From JAAXHH01 sp965225915 (GTDB taxonomy: Bacteria; JAAXHH01), in NCBI GenBank assembly GCA_965225915.1, contig OZ245326.1, positions 558,001 to 622,000 on the forward strand: a stretch of 64,000 nucleotides of DNA, written 5' to 3'. Shown piece by piece: positions 43,924-51,797 of the stretch. Below the pieces are notes generated by a model. That model searched no databases and was not told the DNA's origin. It saw nothing but the letters and a program-made list of their open reading frames with translations. Made by a program: the position numbers and the translations under genes. Numbering within the stretch: the first letter of the stretch is position 1; each line of letters starts with the position of its first letter.

Positions 43924-46323
43924 ATGATCTTTATCTACACCTTGCTTTTCTCCATACTGACCGTCCTGCTCTCCCCGGTCCTGGCCTGCCTGGCACTCCT
44001 GGACCGGTGGGGGATGCGCCAGAGACTCGGCTTAAGACCTCTTGTCCACGTCGAAGAAAAGCGACCTGTAATCTGGTTCCACTGCGCTTCCGTGGGCGAA
44101 GCCACGGGCATGGCGGCCGTGATCGGGCGGTTTGTGCATCGCCATCCCGGATTCGCGGTGCTGGTGACCACTATGACGGAGACCGGCCTGGCCTATGTCA
44201 GGCAACATGTACCGCAGGCCCACGCATACGGCTTGGCGCCGCTCGACGCGCCGTTCATCGTTCGCCGCGTGCTCGGACGGGTCCGGCCCCGTGCGCTGAT
44301 TCTCCTCGAAGGAGAACTTTGGCCGTCTCTGCTGAAGGCGGCGGCAGCCCGCGATTGCCCCGTGGCCCTGGTCAACGGACGCATGTCGGACCGGAGTCTC
44401 GCGCGGAACCTTTACGTGAAACCGCTGTTCAGGGGTATGCTGCGGATGCTGACAGCCGTGGGGGTCCAGCACGCGCTCGACGGTGAGCGGTATATCGCCT
44501 TCGGCGCGGATCCAGGGCGAGTGAGGGTGACGGGTAACGTCAAATTCGACCTGGCCGCCCTGGCCGCCGAATTGGAGGGGCCGTCGCGGGAGCAGTTGCG
44601 TCATGACCTCGGCCTGCCTGAGTCCGCACCGGTGATCATGGCGGGGTGCCCCAGGCCCGTGGAAGAGGAAAAAGCGGTGCTGGCGGCCTTCACCCAGGTG
44701 CAGGAACGGTATCCCGAGGCGAAGTTGATCTGGGCGCCCCGGCATCTCCATCGCGTACCGAAGGTAGAGGAGATGTTGAGTGGGGCGGGACTCGCGTACA
44801 CCCACCGTACACGGCCGGGCACCCAGGATTCCGTGCATGCGGACGTGATCATCCTGGACACCATGGGCGAACTTTCGACCATGTACGCCGCCGCTGACAT
44901 GGCCTTCGTAGGCGCCACGCTGGTTCCACTCGGAGGTCACAATGTGCTGGAACCCGCGGCTTGCGGCATACCCGTGCTGTTCGGTCCCCATACCGAGAAC
45001 GTCCGGGCGAGTGCGGCGGCCCTGCTTCGAACCGGGGGAGGTGTCGTCGTTCACGACGGCGCCGAACTCGCACGGGCATGGCTGGAACTGCTGGACAACC
45101 CGCGGAAGAGGGCGGAAACAGGAGCGGCCGCGGCTCGAGCCGTGCAAATGAGTGCGAAAGCCGTGGACCGCACCCTCGACCTGGTCGACAGGTGGATCCT
45201 GGATCCGCAGTTTCCAGGGTCCAGACCGTTGGACTTCCTCGGAGGATCTCCCTTCTATACCCGGATTTTGGACCCTGACGAGCATACCCTGGTCATTCGG
45301 TTCGTGCGATGTACGCTCCTTCCCCTGTCCCTGCTGCTGGGCATCCTGATCCGGTTGCGCAACGGGCTTTACGACACGGGATTGCTCGTTCCCGACCGGC
45401 TTCCGGTCCCGGTGATCAGCGTCGGCGGCTTGACCGTCGGCGGCGCGGGGAAGACGCCCGTCGTGCGGTACCTTGCCCGCCGACTCAAGGATGCCGGCTA
45501 CAGGCCCGCCGTGCTGAGCCGGGGTTATGGCAGAAAGACCACGGCGACGCTCCCGGCGGCTCCAGGCGCCACCTGGCGGGATGTGGGCGACGAACCGGCC
45601 TTTCTCGCCTCGATGCTGCCGGATGTGCCGGTGGTCGTCGGCGCCAGCCGCACCTCGGCGGGACGACTGGCCATCGAGCGATACGACGCGAACGTGCTGC
45701 TGCTGGACGACGGGTTCCAGCACAGGAACATTGTCCGCCAGGTTGACATCGTGGTACATGACGCCTCCAGCCGGTCAAATCCCTGGCGCCTGCTCCCCGC
45801 GGGCCCCTTTCGAGAACCGCTTTCCTCACTTCGGCGCGCCCACGCTTTCGTGCTGACCAAGACGGACCAGAACCGATCCACCGATCTGTACGCAACACGC
45901 TTTCAGGCCCGGTTCCCCCACCTGGCCATGATCAAGACCGTCTACGTGCCCGCCGGACTGAGACGACTATCCGACGATAGTTCTTTGACCCTGGAATGGC
46001 TGGTCGACCGCGACGTATTCGTCCTCTGCGGGATAGCCAACCCCGCCTCCTTCGTGCAAACGGTCACGGACGCCCGTGGCAGCGTGCGGCGGGTCCTGGC
46101 GTACCCGGATCACCACCCCTTTTCCCGAAGGGACCTGGACCGGGCGATGTCCATGGTGGAAGAAACGGACGTGGCATGGATCGTCACGACGGAAAAAGAC
46201 GCCGTCCGTGTCCCGGGGCACGCCATCAGAAATCATCTGGTCGTACTGGATATCTCGCTCAGGCTTACCTCGGGTGAACACACGCTTGAAAAATTACTTT
46301 CTACGCTGGACGCCATGCAATGA
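43924..46323 (+). CDS. waaA-lpxK: Fusion of Kdo transferase (WaaA) and tetraacyldisaccharide 4'-kinase (LpxK)
   Basis: One 799-residue frame holds two enzymes. Residues 1 to about 430 are WaaA: N-terminal anchor, FHCASVGEATGM (catalytic Glu), VALVNGRMSDRSLARN, RVRVTGNVKFD, and GGHNVLEPAACG. From about 440 comes LpxK: a membrane helix (TLLPLSLLLGILIRL), P-loop VGGLTVGGAGKTP (residues 500-512), YRPAVLSRGYGRK, and LLLDDGFQHR. LpxK phosphorylates the lipid A disaccharide, and WaaA then adds Kdo, so the fusion unites consecutive steps in reverse gene order. Both halves look complete, with no internal stop. It probably acts on the cytoplasmic face of the inner membrane. Confidence 0.93.
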   Translation: MIFIYTLLFSILTVLLSPVLACLALLDRWGMRQRLGLRPLVHVEEKRPVIWFHCASVGEATGMAAVIGRFVHRHPGFAVLVTTMTETGLAYVRQHVPQAHAYGLAPLDAPFIVRRVLGRVRPRALILLEGELWPSLLKAAAARDCPVALVNGRMSDRSLARNLYVKPLFRGMLRMLTAVGVQHALDGERYIAFGADPGRVRVTGNVKFDLAALAAELEGPSREQLRHDLGLPESAPVIMAGCPRPVEEEKAVLAAFTQVQERYPEAKLIWAPRHLHRVPKVEEMLSGAGLAYTHRTRPGTQDSVHADVIILDTMGELSTMYAAADMAFVGATLVPLGGHNVLEPAACGIPVLFGPHTENVRASAAALLRTGGGVVVHDGAELARAWLELLDNPRKRAETGAAAARAVQMSAKAVDRTLDLVDRWILDPQFPGSRPLDFLGGSPFYTRILDPDEHTLVIRFVRCTLLPLSLLLGILIRLRNGLYDTGLLVPDRLPVPVISVGGLTVGGAGKTPVVRYLARRLKDAGYRPAVLSRGYGRKTTATLPAAPGATWRDVGDEPAFLASMLPDVPVVVGASRTSAGRLAIERYDANVLLLDDGFQHRNIVRQVDIVVHDASSRSNPWRLLPAGPFREPLSSLRRAHAFVLTKTDQNRSTDLYATRFQARFPHLAMIKTVYVPAGLRRLSDDSSLTLEWLVDRDVFVLCGIANPASFVQTVTDARGSVRRVLAYPDHHPFSRRDLDRAMSMVEETDVAWIVTTEKDAVRVPGHAIRNHLVVLDISLRLTSGEHTLEKLLSTLDAMQ

Positions 46324-46356
46324 ACAGGCTATATTATGTAGCCTGTTCATTGCATG
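46314..46356 (+). terminator. Strong hairpin over the waaA-lpxK stop codon
   Basis: A perfect 17-bp inverted repeat: 46314-46330 pairs with 46340-46356 around a 9-base loop (ATATTATGT). The TGA stop of waaA-lpxK lies inside the left arm. No long T-run follows, only GGATTTTC about 12 bases later, so it may be a terminator, an mRNA end protector, or a transcription-attenuating structure ahead of guaA. Confidence 0.55.
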
Positions 46357-46394
46357 CATGACACTCGGATTTTCATACCTCTGAAGCCCGTTCC

Positions 46395-47936
46395 ATGGCT
46401 AACTCAAACTGGATTGCCATACTCGACTTCGGCGCGCAATACACACAGTTGATCGCGCGGCGCATTAGGGAAAGCCACGTTTATTGCGAGGTGCTCCCAT
46501 ACGATACGCCGGCGACCGAGTTATCGGAACGGCACGTTTCCGGCATTGTCCTGTCGGGCGGTCCGGCCAGCGTCTACGGGGAAGAAGCGCCTCATCCGGA
46601 TCCCCGAATATTTGAAACGGGCAGGCCGGTCCTGGGCATCTGCTACGGATTGCAGCTGATGGGTCATTACCACGAAGGCGAGGTCTCTCACGCCGGAACC
46701 CGGGAATACGGTAGCGCGGGTATCCGGACGACGGGCGACACCCTCCTGTTCCGCGATCTGCCCGATCGAATGACGGTCTGGATGAGCCACGGCGACGAGC
46801 TCAAGGCGCCTCCACAGGATTTCGACGTGATCGCCCGTTCCGACAACGGACATATCGCCGCCGTCGTTCAGCACGAACGGCGAATTTACGGCGTGCAGTT
46901 CCATCCTGAAGTGGTGCACACGGTTCAGGGCCGCGAGATCCTGGAGAACTTCGTTATTTCCATTTGCGGCTGTGAAGGAAACTGGACGCCCCGGACCTTT
47001 ATCGACGACGCCCTTGCCTCCATCCGGGAGACGGTGGGAGAGCGCCGCGTGGCCTGCTTCGCCAGCGGCGGCGTGGATTCCTCGGTCGTTGCGGCATTGA
47101 TCGGAAGGGCCATCGGGGATCGCTTGACCTGCATCTTCGTAGACACGGGCATGCTCAGGAAGGACGAGGCCAGGCAGGTCGAAGAGACCTACCGCCGGAC
47201 AATCAACGCCCGTTTCCGGTTCGTGGACGCCTCGGACCGGTTTCTGAACCGGCTGAAAGGCGTGGAGGAACCGGAACAGAAACGTCGGATCATCGGGGAC
47301 GAGTTTATCCGGGTGCTCGAAAGCGAACTGACTTCTCTGAGCGGGGTTCGCATCCTGGCACAGGGCACGCTATACCCCGACGTGATCGAAAGCGCCTCCG
47401 TGAAGGGACCGGCCAGTACCATCAAGACCCATCACAACGTCGGCGGACTGCCGGACGACCTGGAACTGGAACTGCTGGAACCGGTTCGAAGTCTTTTTAA
47501 GGACGAGGTACGCATCGTGGGACGGGAACTCGGCCTGCCAGACGAAATCATCGACCGGCATCCCTTCCCCGGACCAGGACTGGGCATCCGCGTGTTGGGA
47601 GAAGTTACCCGGGAACGCGTGTCCATGCTGCAGGATGCGGACAAGATATTCATCGACGAACTGCGCAAAGCGGACCTGTACGATGAGGTTTCCCAGGCGC
47701 TGGCCGTACTGCTGCCCGTCAAGACCGTCGGTGTGATGGGCGACGCACGCACCTATGAGCGTGTCATCGCCCTCCGGGCGGTAACCACATTGGACTTTAT
47801 GACGGCCGACTGGGCGCGTCTGCCCACCGAGTTCCTGGCGCACGTGTCGAATCGCATCATCAACGAAGTAAGAGGCGTAAACCGCGTGGTCTACGACCTG
47901 AGTTCCAAACCACCCGGCACCATCGAATGGGAATAA
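46395..47936 (+). CDS. guaA: GMP synthase (glutamine-hydrolysing)
   Basis: A 513-residue enzyme that aminates XMP to GMP with glutamine and ATP, the last step of guanine nucleotide synthesis. The class I amidotransferase domain (1-200) has ILDFGAQYTQLIAR, nucleophile C83 in GICYGLQLMG, and His and Glu in QFHPEVVHT. The ATP pyrophosphatase domain follows with CFASGGVDSSVVAALIG. The dimerisation domain ends YDLSSKPPGTIEWE, the canonical GuaA C-terminus. The length is normal. Confidence 0.97.
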   Translation: MANSNWIAILDFGAQYTQLIARRIRESHVYCEVLPYDTPATELSERHVSGIVLSGGPASVYGEEAPHPDPRIFETGRPVLGICYGLQLMGHYHEGEVSHAGTREYGSAGIRTTGDTLLFRDLPDRMTVWMSHGDELKAPPQDFDVIARSDNGHIAAVVQHERRIYGVQFHPEVVHTVQGREILENFVISICGCEGNWTPRTFIDDALASIRETVGERRVACFASGGVDSSVVAALIGRAIGDRLTCIFVDTGMLRKDEARQVEETYRRTINARFRFVDASDRFLNRLKGVEEPEQKRRIIGDEFIRVLESELTSLSGVRILAQGTLYPDVIESASVKGPASTIKTHHNVGGLPDDLELELLEPVRSLFKDEVRIVGRELGLPDEIIDRHPFPGPGLGIRVLGEVTRERVSMLQDADKIFIDELRKADLYDEVSQALAVLLPVKTVGVMGDARTYERVIALRAVTTLDFMTADWARLPTEFLAHVSNRIINEVRGVNRVVYDLSSKPPGTIEWE

Positions 47937-47940
47937 CCCT

Positions 47941-49995
47941 TTGATCTTTCATGAATACCTCGCCGCCCTGCCCATGGGCGACCTAAAGTCAATCGCCTTC
48001 ACGCTAGGTGTACAACCCGGCATGATCTCCCGCGCCCGGTTGATCCGGGAAATAACGGACCAGACCTTCCAGCCCGGATTCATCAATCAATGCGTGGATG
48101 ATCTGACCGAGGAAGCGCGAGAGATCCTCCTGTCCGTGCTGTCAGCGGGAGAAACGGGGCGGATTTACGATACGAGAAAACCTGGCAACACCGGGTTTAT
48201 CGACCAACTCCACGAACTTCTGACTCGGGGACTCGTAATCGGACGCCGCCGCGCGTTCCGTACCGTCGACTTCGTCATACCGGAAGACACCCGCGACATG
48301 CTTATCCGCTACTACACGGACCGGTTGGCGAGTTTCTTCTCGACGGAAGTCGCGAATAAAGAAGAAGACGAAAGCCGGGATCTCACCGTTATCCGGAACG
48401 TCTTTTCCCTCGTGAATGGATTGCGTCACAATCCGGCTCGGCTCACGGACCGGGGTAATCCATACAAAAGAGCCCTCGATACCATGGTGGAACGGCAGGA
48501 ATCCGCAACGAACGGTTTGCCGGATTCGGCGAAAAACATCACGGAACAGATGCGTTTCGTCATGGATTATTCGCGTTGGCGCGGATTGACACGTGAAGAG
48601 GACGGACGCCTCCGCGCCGATTCCGAATTCGATTTTTGGTTAAAGCTGTCCACTTCGGAAAAACTCGAAGACCTGCTATCCTTCTGGTACGCGCGGGAAC
48701 GGGCGCGTGCCCCCGCGGTTTCCGCGCTGCCCGGCATCCTGCAGCTGTGCGTGGGATTCGACCAGGTGGATCAGGACCAGATCATGCGCTGCGTGCTGAA
48801 CTGCTCATCTCCTCACGTGCAGACGGATTCGTTCAGCGAACATGACCGGAACGAAGTCCTCGCCGCGCTGCGTGAACTGGAATGGATCGGACTACTGCGC
48901 CGGTACGCCGGAAAAAACGGAATCGGCGACGGCCTGGTGATCACACCGGCCGGTAGACACGTGTTTGGCGGTCAAGGCTGGTCGGACGAGCAGGCCTGGA
49001 GCACTCGGTTTATCGTGCAGCCCACATTCGAAATCATCACGCCCCGGGATCTGGACCTGCCCATCCGGGAAAAACTCGAGCGATTCGCCGACCTCGTCAA
49101 GGTCGATCTCACGCTGACCTACCGCGTTACGCGCGATACCATCTACAGGGCAGCCAATACCGATATGTCGGGTGACGAAGTCGTCGTTTTCCTGGCGGAC
49201 CATTCCGACAAAGACATACCACAGAACGTCACTTACTCGATTCAGTCCTGGGGAGACGCGTACGGTCAGGTGTATTTTATGGACGCTTTTCTCCTGCGGA
49301 CCACCACTGCCGAGATCGCGAGCCACATCAAGGCACACGGAGAACTCGCGCCATACATACGCGGCGAGGTGGCTCCCAACGCGCTGATCGTGGAGCGTAA
49401 ACAGTACCGGGAACTGATGGATCTTCTGCAGAAGCAGGGCTACATGCCGAAATCCGAGGTCGTCGGACCTGCGGAATCGGCTTCCGTCCGTAGCACCGGT
49501 GAAAGGGGACGGCTCGGCGAAGGTGGAAATGGACCGACAGCACCGCGCGAACAAAGCAGTCCTTCCACGAAGAAGGAGCAACTTCGAACATCTTCTTCGT
49601 CCGATCAAAAACCTGTGATCGGATTCGGGGATTGTCTTCCGGGTTACCAACTGCATAAAGGATCGGGAGCGACCGACAGCAACGCACCGCACTTCGAGCA
49701 GGCCGCCAATCTGCAGTACCTGTCTCCCAAGCACACCGAAGAACTCCTGGAAATGGCGGTGAAAAACGACCACCGGGCCGTCATCGACTACTATCTGGGC
49801 AACCGGAGCCGCAGCTTCCTGCACCGGATCCAACCCGTGCGGATCGAACGGACCCGGGGCACGCCGTACGTCGAGGCGCATCGCATGCCGGAGGGCGACG
49901 TGCACGCCTTCAAGATCGCGAACATCAGGGCGATCCGGATCGTCTACGAGAACGACGAAAACGACGAAAATGACGAAAACGACGAAAATGAATAA
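47941..49995 (+). CDS. XPB/Ssl2-like helicase-C domain protein with C-terminal WYL-like domain
   Basis: A 684-residue protein starting at TTG 47941, 4 bases after guaA, with GGGAA upstream. The N-terminal 120 residues are helical (winged-helix-like). The middle (about 355-510) matches the helicase conserved C-terminal domain 3: RFIVQPTFEIITPRDLDLP, LTYRVTRDTIYRAAN, IPQNVTYSIQSWGDAYGQV. A Ser/Glu-rich linker leads to a region (about 590-670) resembling a WYL domain (HRAVIDYYLGNRS, RAIRIVYEND). No helicase ATPase motors are present. It may bind nucleic acid or a nucleotide ligand as a regulator. The last residues are an END tripeptide repeat. Confidence 0.7.
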   Translation: MIFHEYLAALPMGDLKSIAFTLGVQPGMISRARLIREITDQTFQPGFINQCVDDLTEEAREILLSVLSAGETGRIYDTRKPGNTGFIDQLHELLTRGLVIGRRRAFRTVDFVIPEDTRDMLIRYYTDRLASFFSTEVANKEEDESRDLTVIRNVFSLVNGLRHNPARLTDRGNPYKRALDTMVERQESATNGLPDSAKNITEQMRFVMDYSRWRGLTREEDGRLRADSEFDFWLKLSTSEKLEDLLSFWYARERARAPAVSALPGILQLCVGFDQVDQDQIMRCVLNCSSPHVQTDSFSEHDRNEVLAALRELEWIGLLRRYAGKNGIGDGLVITPAGRHVFGGQGWSDEQAWSTRFIVQPTFEIITPRDLDLPIREKLERFADLVKVDLTLTYRVTRDTIYRAANTDMSGDEVVVFLADHSDKDIPQNVTYSIQSWGDAYGQVYFMDAFLLRTTTAEIASHIKAHGELAPYIRGEVAPNALIVERKQYRELMDLLQKQGYMPKSEVVGPAESASVRSTGERGRLGEGGNGPTAPREQSSPSTKKEQLRTSSSSDQKPVIGFGDCLPGYQLHKGSGATDSNAPHFEQAANLQYLSPKHTEELLEMAVKNDHRAVIDYYLGNRSRSFLHRIQPVRIERTRGTPYVEAHRMPEGDVHAFKIANIRAIRIVYENDENDENDENDENE
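49948..49992 (+). repeat. Nine-base coding repeat (Glu-Asn-Asp) at a gene end
   Basis: Units GAA-AAC/AAT-GAC are repeated four to five times directly before the TAA of the helicase-C/WYL-like gene, giving an acidic tail. Unit length is a multiple of three, so slippage would change the tail length without a frameshift. Confidence 0.75.
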
Positions 49996-50031
49996 AGAGA
50001 TAAAAGAGGATTCCGCCGAGCGGAGGGGGCC

Positions 50032-50883
50032 ATGCATTCAACACTGATCGACGTACATACTTTGCACCGGCATCACCAGGATCCGGACTGGCGCGTGATC
50101 GACGCTCGGTTTTCCCTCGCCGATCCGGGCCAGGGCGCCCGGGAGTACGGAGACGGCCATGTGCCCGGCGCCGTGTACGCCCATCTGGACGAAGATCTGT
50201 CCGGTCCCATCATACGCGGCAGGACGGGCCGCCATCCTTTGCCCTCGGTGGATCGGGCCGTCGATGTATTCTCCCGGTGGGGGATCGACGACCGTGTGCA
50301 GGTCGTGGTCTACGACAGCGCTTCCGGTTCGGTGGCCGCCCGGCTGTGGTGGATGATCCGCTGGCTGGGACACGATCCCGTTGCCGTGGTGGACGGCGGT
50401 TGGCCGGCCTGGACCGGCGCGGGCCTGCCGGTTTCACGGGACGTTCCCGAAGTGACTCACCAGAACTTCACGGCAAACGTCAGGACACACCTGGTCACCG
50501 ACATGGGCGGCGTGGACAAATACCGGAACGATGCGGACTGGACCGTCCTGGATGCCCGCACGCCGGAGCGTTTTCGCGGTGAGCAGGAACCCATAGACCC
50601 CGTGGCCGGCCATATTCCCGGTGCACGGTGCGCGACTTTCGATAAGAATCTTGGGGAAGACGGGCGCTTTCTGGCGCCGGAGGAACTGAGGCGAAGATTC
50701 GAAGACCTGTTCGGCGGCGTCCGAGCGGACCGTGCCATCAATTACTGCGGATCGGGCGTATCGGCCTGCCATAACCTGCTCGCCATCGCCCACGCGGGAC
50801 TTGGCGACGCCGTGCTGTACCCGGGTTCCTGGAGTGAGTGGATAACCGGGAAAGACCGGCCGATCGGGATGGGGGAGGGGTAA
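50032..50883 (+). CDS. Sulfurtransferase (thiosulfate/mercaptopyruvate type, two rhodanese domains)
   Basis: A 283-residue protein with GGAGGGGG before ATG 50032. The N-terminal inactive rhodanese domain has VIDARFSLADPGQGA and GHVPGAVYAHLDEDLSG. The C-terminal domain has TVLDARTPERFRGEQE, GHIPGARCATFDKNL, and the active loop NYCGSGVSACH with persulfide Cys C239. The loop CGSGVSA fits MST-type enzymes rather than classical rhodaneses (CRKGVT). It moves sulfur from 3-mercaptopyruvate or a related donor to thiols. Confidence 0.9.
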   Translation: MHSTLIDVHTLHRHHQDPDWRVIDARFSLADPGQGAREYGDGHVPGAVYAHLDEDLSGPIIRGRTGRHPLPSVDRAVDVFSRWGIDDRVQVVVYDSASGSVAARLWWMIRWLGHDPVAVVDGGWPAWTGAGLPVSRDVPEVTHQNFTANVRTHLVTDMGGVDKYRNDADWTVLDARTPERFRGEQEPIDPVAGHIPGARCATFDKNLGEDGRFLAPEELRRRFEDLFGGVRADRAINYCGSGVSACHNLLAIAHAGLGDAVLYPGSWSEWITGKDRPIGMGEG

Positions 50884-50886
50884 GTT

Positions 50887-51600
50887 TCAGCCTCCCCGCC
50901 CAAACGCGTACCGGAACGTCACCCACAGTATCTTTAACCCAGCCCTGACCGCCCCGGTCAGCGTTCCGGTGATCTTCGAAACCCCGACCCGCTTCCGGTA
51001 CCGTACCGGGACGTCGAGCGTTCGGTACTTCTTCCGCGCCGCCTTGATCTGCATTTCCACCGTCCAGCCGAAGTCCTTGTCCGCCATTTCCAGCTCAAGC
51101 AGGCGATCGTAGCGGATCGCCCGGAACGGTCCCAGGTCGGTGTATCGATGTCCGTACAGCCACCGTATGATCCTGGGTACGAGGATGTTCCCGATCAGGG
51201 ACTGAATCGGCATGGAGCCCGGCGCGCGCCGGCCCAGCATCCGGGAACCGATCACCATGTCGCAGCCCTCTTCCGCAATCGGCCGCACCAGGTCTACCAT
51301 CTCTTCCGGATAATCGCTGTAGTCACCGTCCAGAAACACAATGACGTCCGGGGTGAACCGGGCGGCTTCGGCCATGCCGCGCAGGCAGGCCGCCCCGTAC
51401 CCGCGCCGGGGTTCCCGCACGACGACGGCCCCGGCATCCTCGGCCACGGCACCTGTCCGGTCTGTCGAACCGTTGTCCACGACGATCACGGCCGTGGCAA
51501 GTACCTCGGGTATATGCGACAGGACCAGGCCGATCGAACCTTCTTCGTTCAGGACCGGTATGATGACCACAATGGTCTGATCTTCCATTGATCGTACCAT
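50887..51600 (-). CDS. Family 2 glycosyltransferase (polyprenyl-phosphate sugar type)
   Basis: A protein of about 237 residues. The ATG at 51600 has AGGTG 7 bases upstream; a GTG at 51609 is the alternative. The GT-A fold motifs are VVIIPVLNEEGSIG, VIVVDNGSTDRTG, the metal-binding VIFLDGDYSDYPEEM (DxD), and VIGSRMLGRRAPGSM. DLGPFRAIRYDRL and VRYRKRVGVSKI match the dolichol/polyprenyl-phosphate mannosyltransferase-like group. There is no C-terminal membrane pair, so it is the short soluble type. It is divergent from smc. Confidence 0.88.
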   Translation of the reverse strand: MVRSMEDQTIVVIIPVLNEEGSIGLVLSHIPEVLATAVIVVDNGSTDRTGAVAEDAGAVVVREPRRGYGAACLRGMAEAARFTPDVIVFLDGDYSDYPEEMVDLVRPIAEEGCDMVIGSRMLGRRAPGSMPIQSLIGNILVPRIIRWLYGHRYTDLGPFRAIRYDRLLELEMADKDFGWTVEMQIKAARKKYRTLDVPVRYRKRVGVSKITGTLTGAVRAGLKILWVTFRYAFGRGG

Positions 51601-51675
51601 GTCAGGCACCTGCGAATCCCTTTCTATACGTGCTCATAGCAGAATCCCGCCTATCGTACATAATGTGTAAATTGC

Positions 51676-51703
51676 TTGACAAACCCCCAACATATACTAA
51701 TAT
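51676..51703 (+). promoter_or_regulatory. Sigma70-type promoter for smc
   Basis: A perfect TTGACA (51676-51681) is followed after 16 bases by TAATAT (51698-51703). It lies about 95 bases before the smc start, in the divergent gap with the glycosyltransferase gene. An AT-rich stretch surrounds the -10 box. Confidence 0.65.
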
Positions 51704-51797
51704 ATCCCCTTAATAGTCTCCTGTAACCGATTTTCAAACCGATCTCACTTTGCCGCCTTTCGAACAGGGCTTTCTTTGTCATCAGGATTCGTCTTCG

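Noticed and set aside
44032..45759. 575-codon minus-strand frame opposite waaA-lpxK
   Set aside because: Antisense shadow; the plus-strand frame has all catalytic motifs of WaaA and LpxK.
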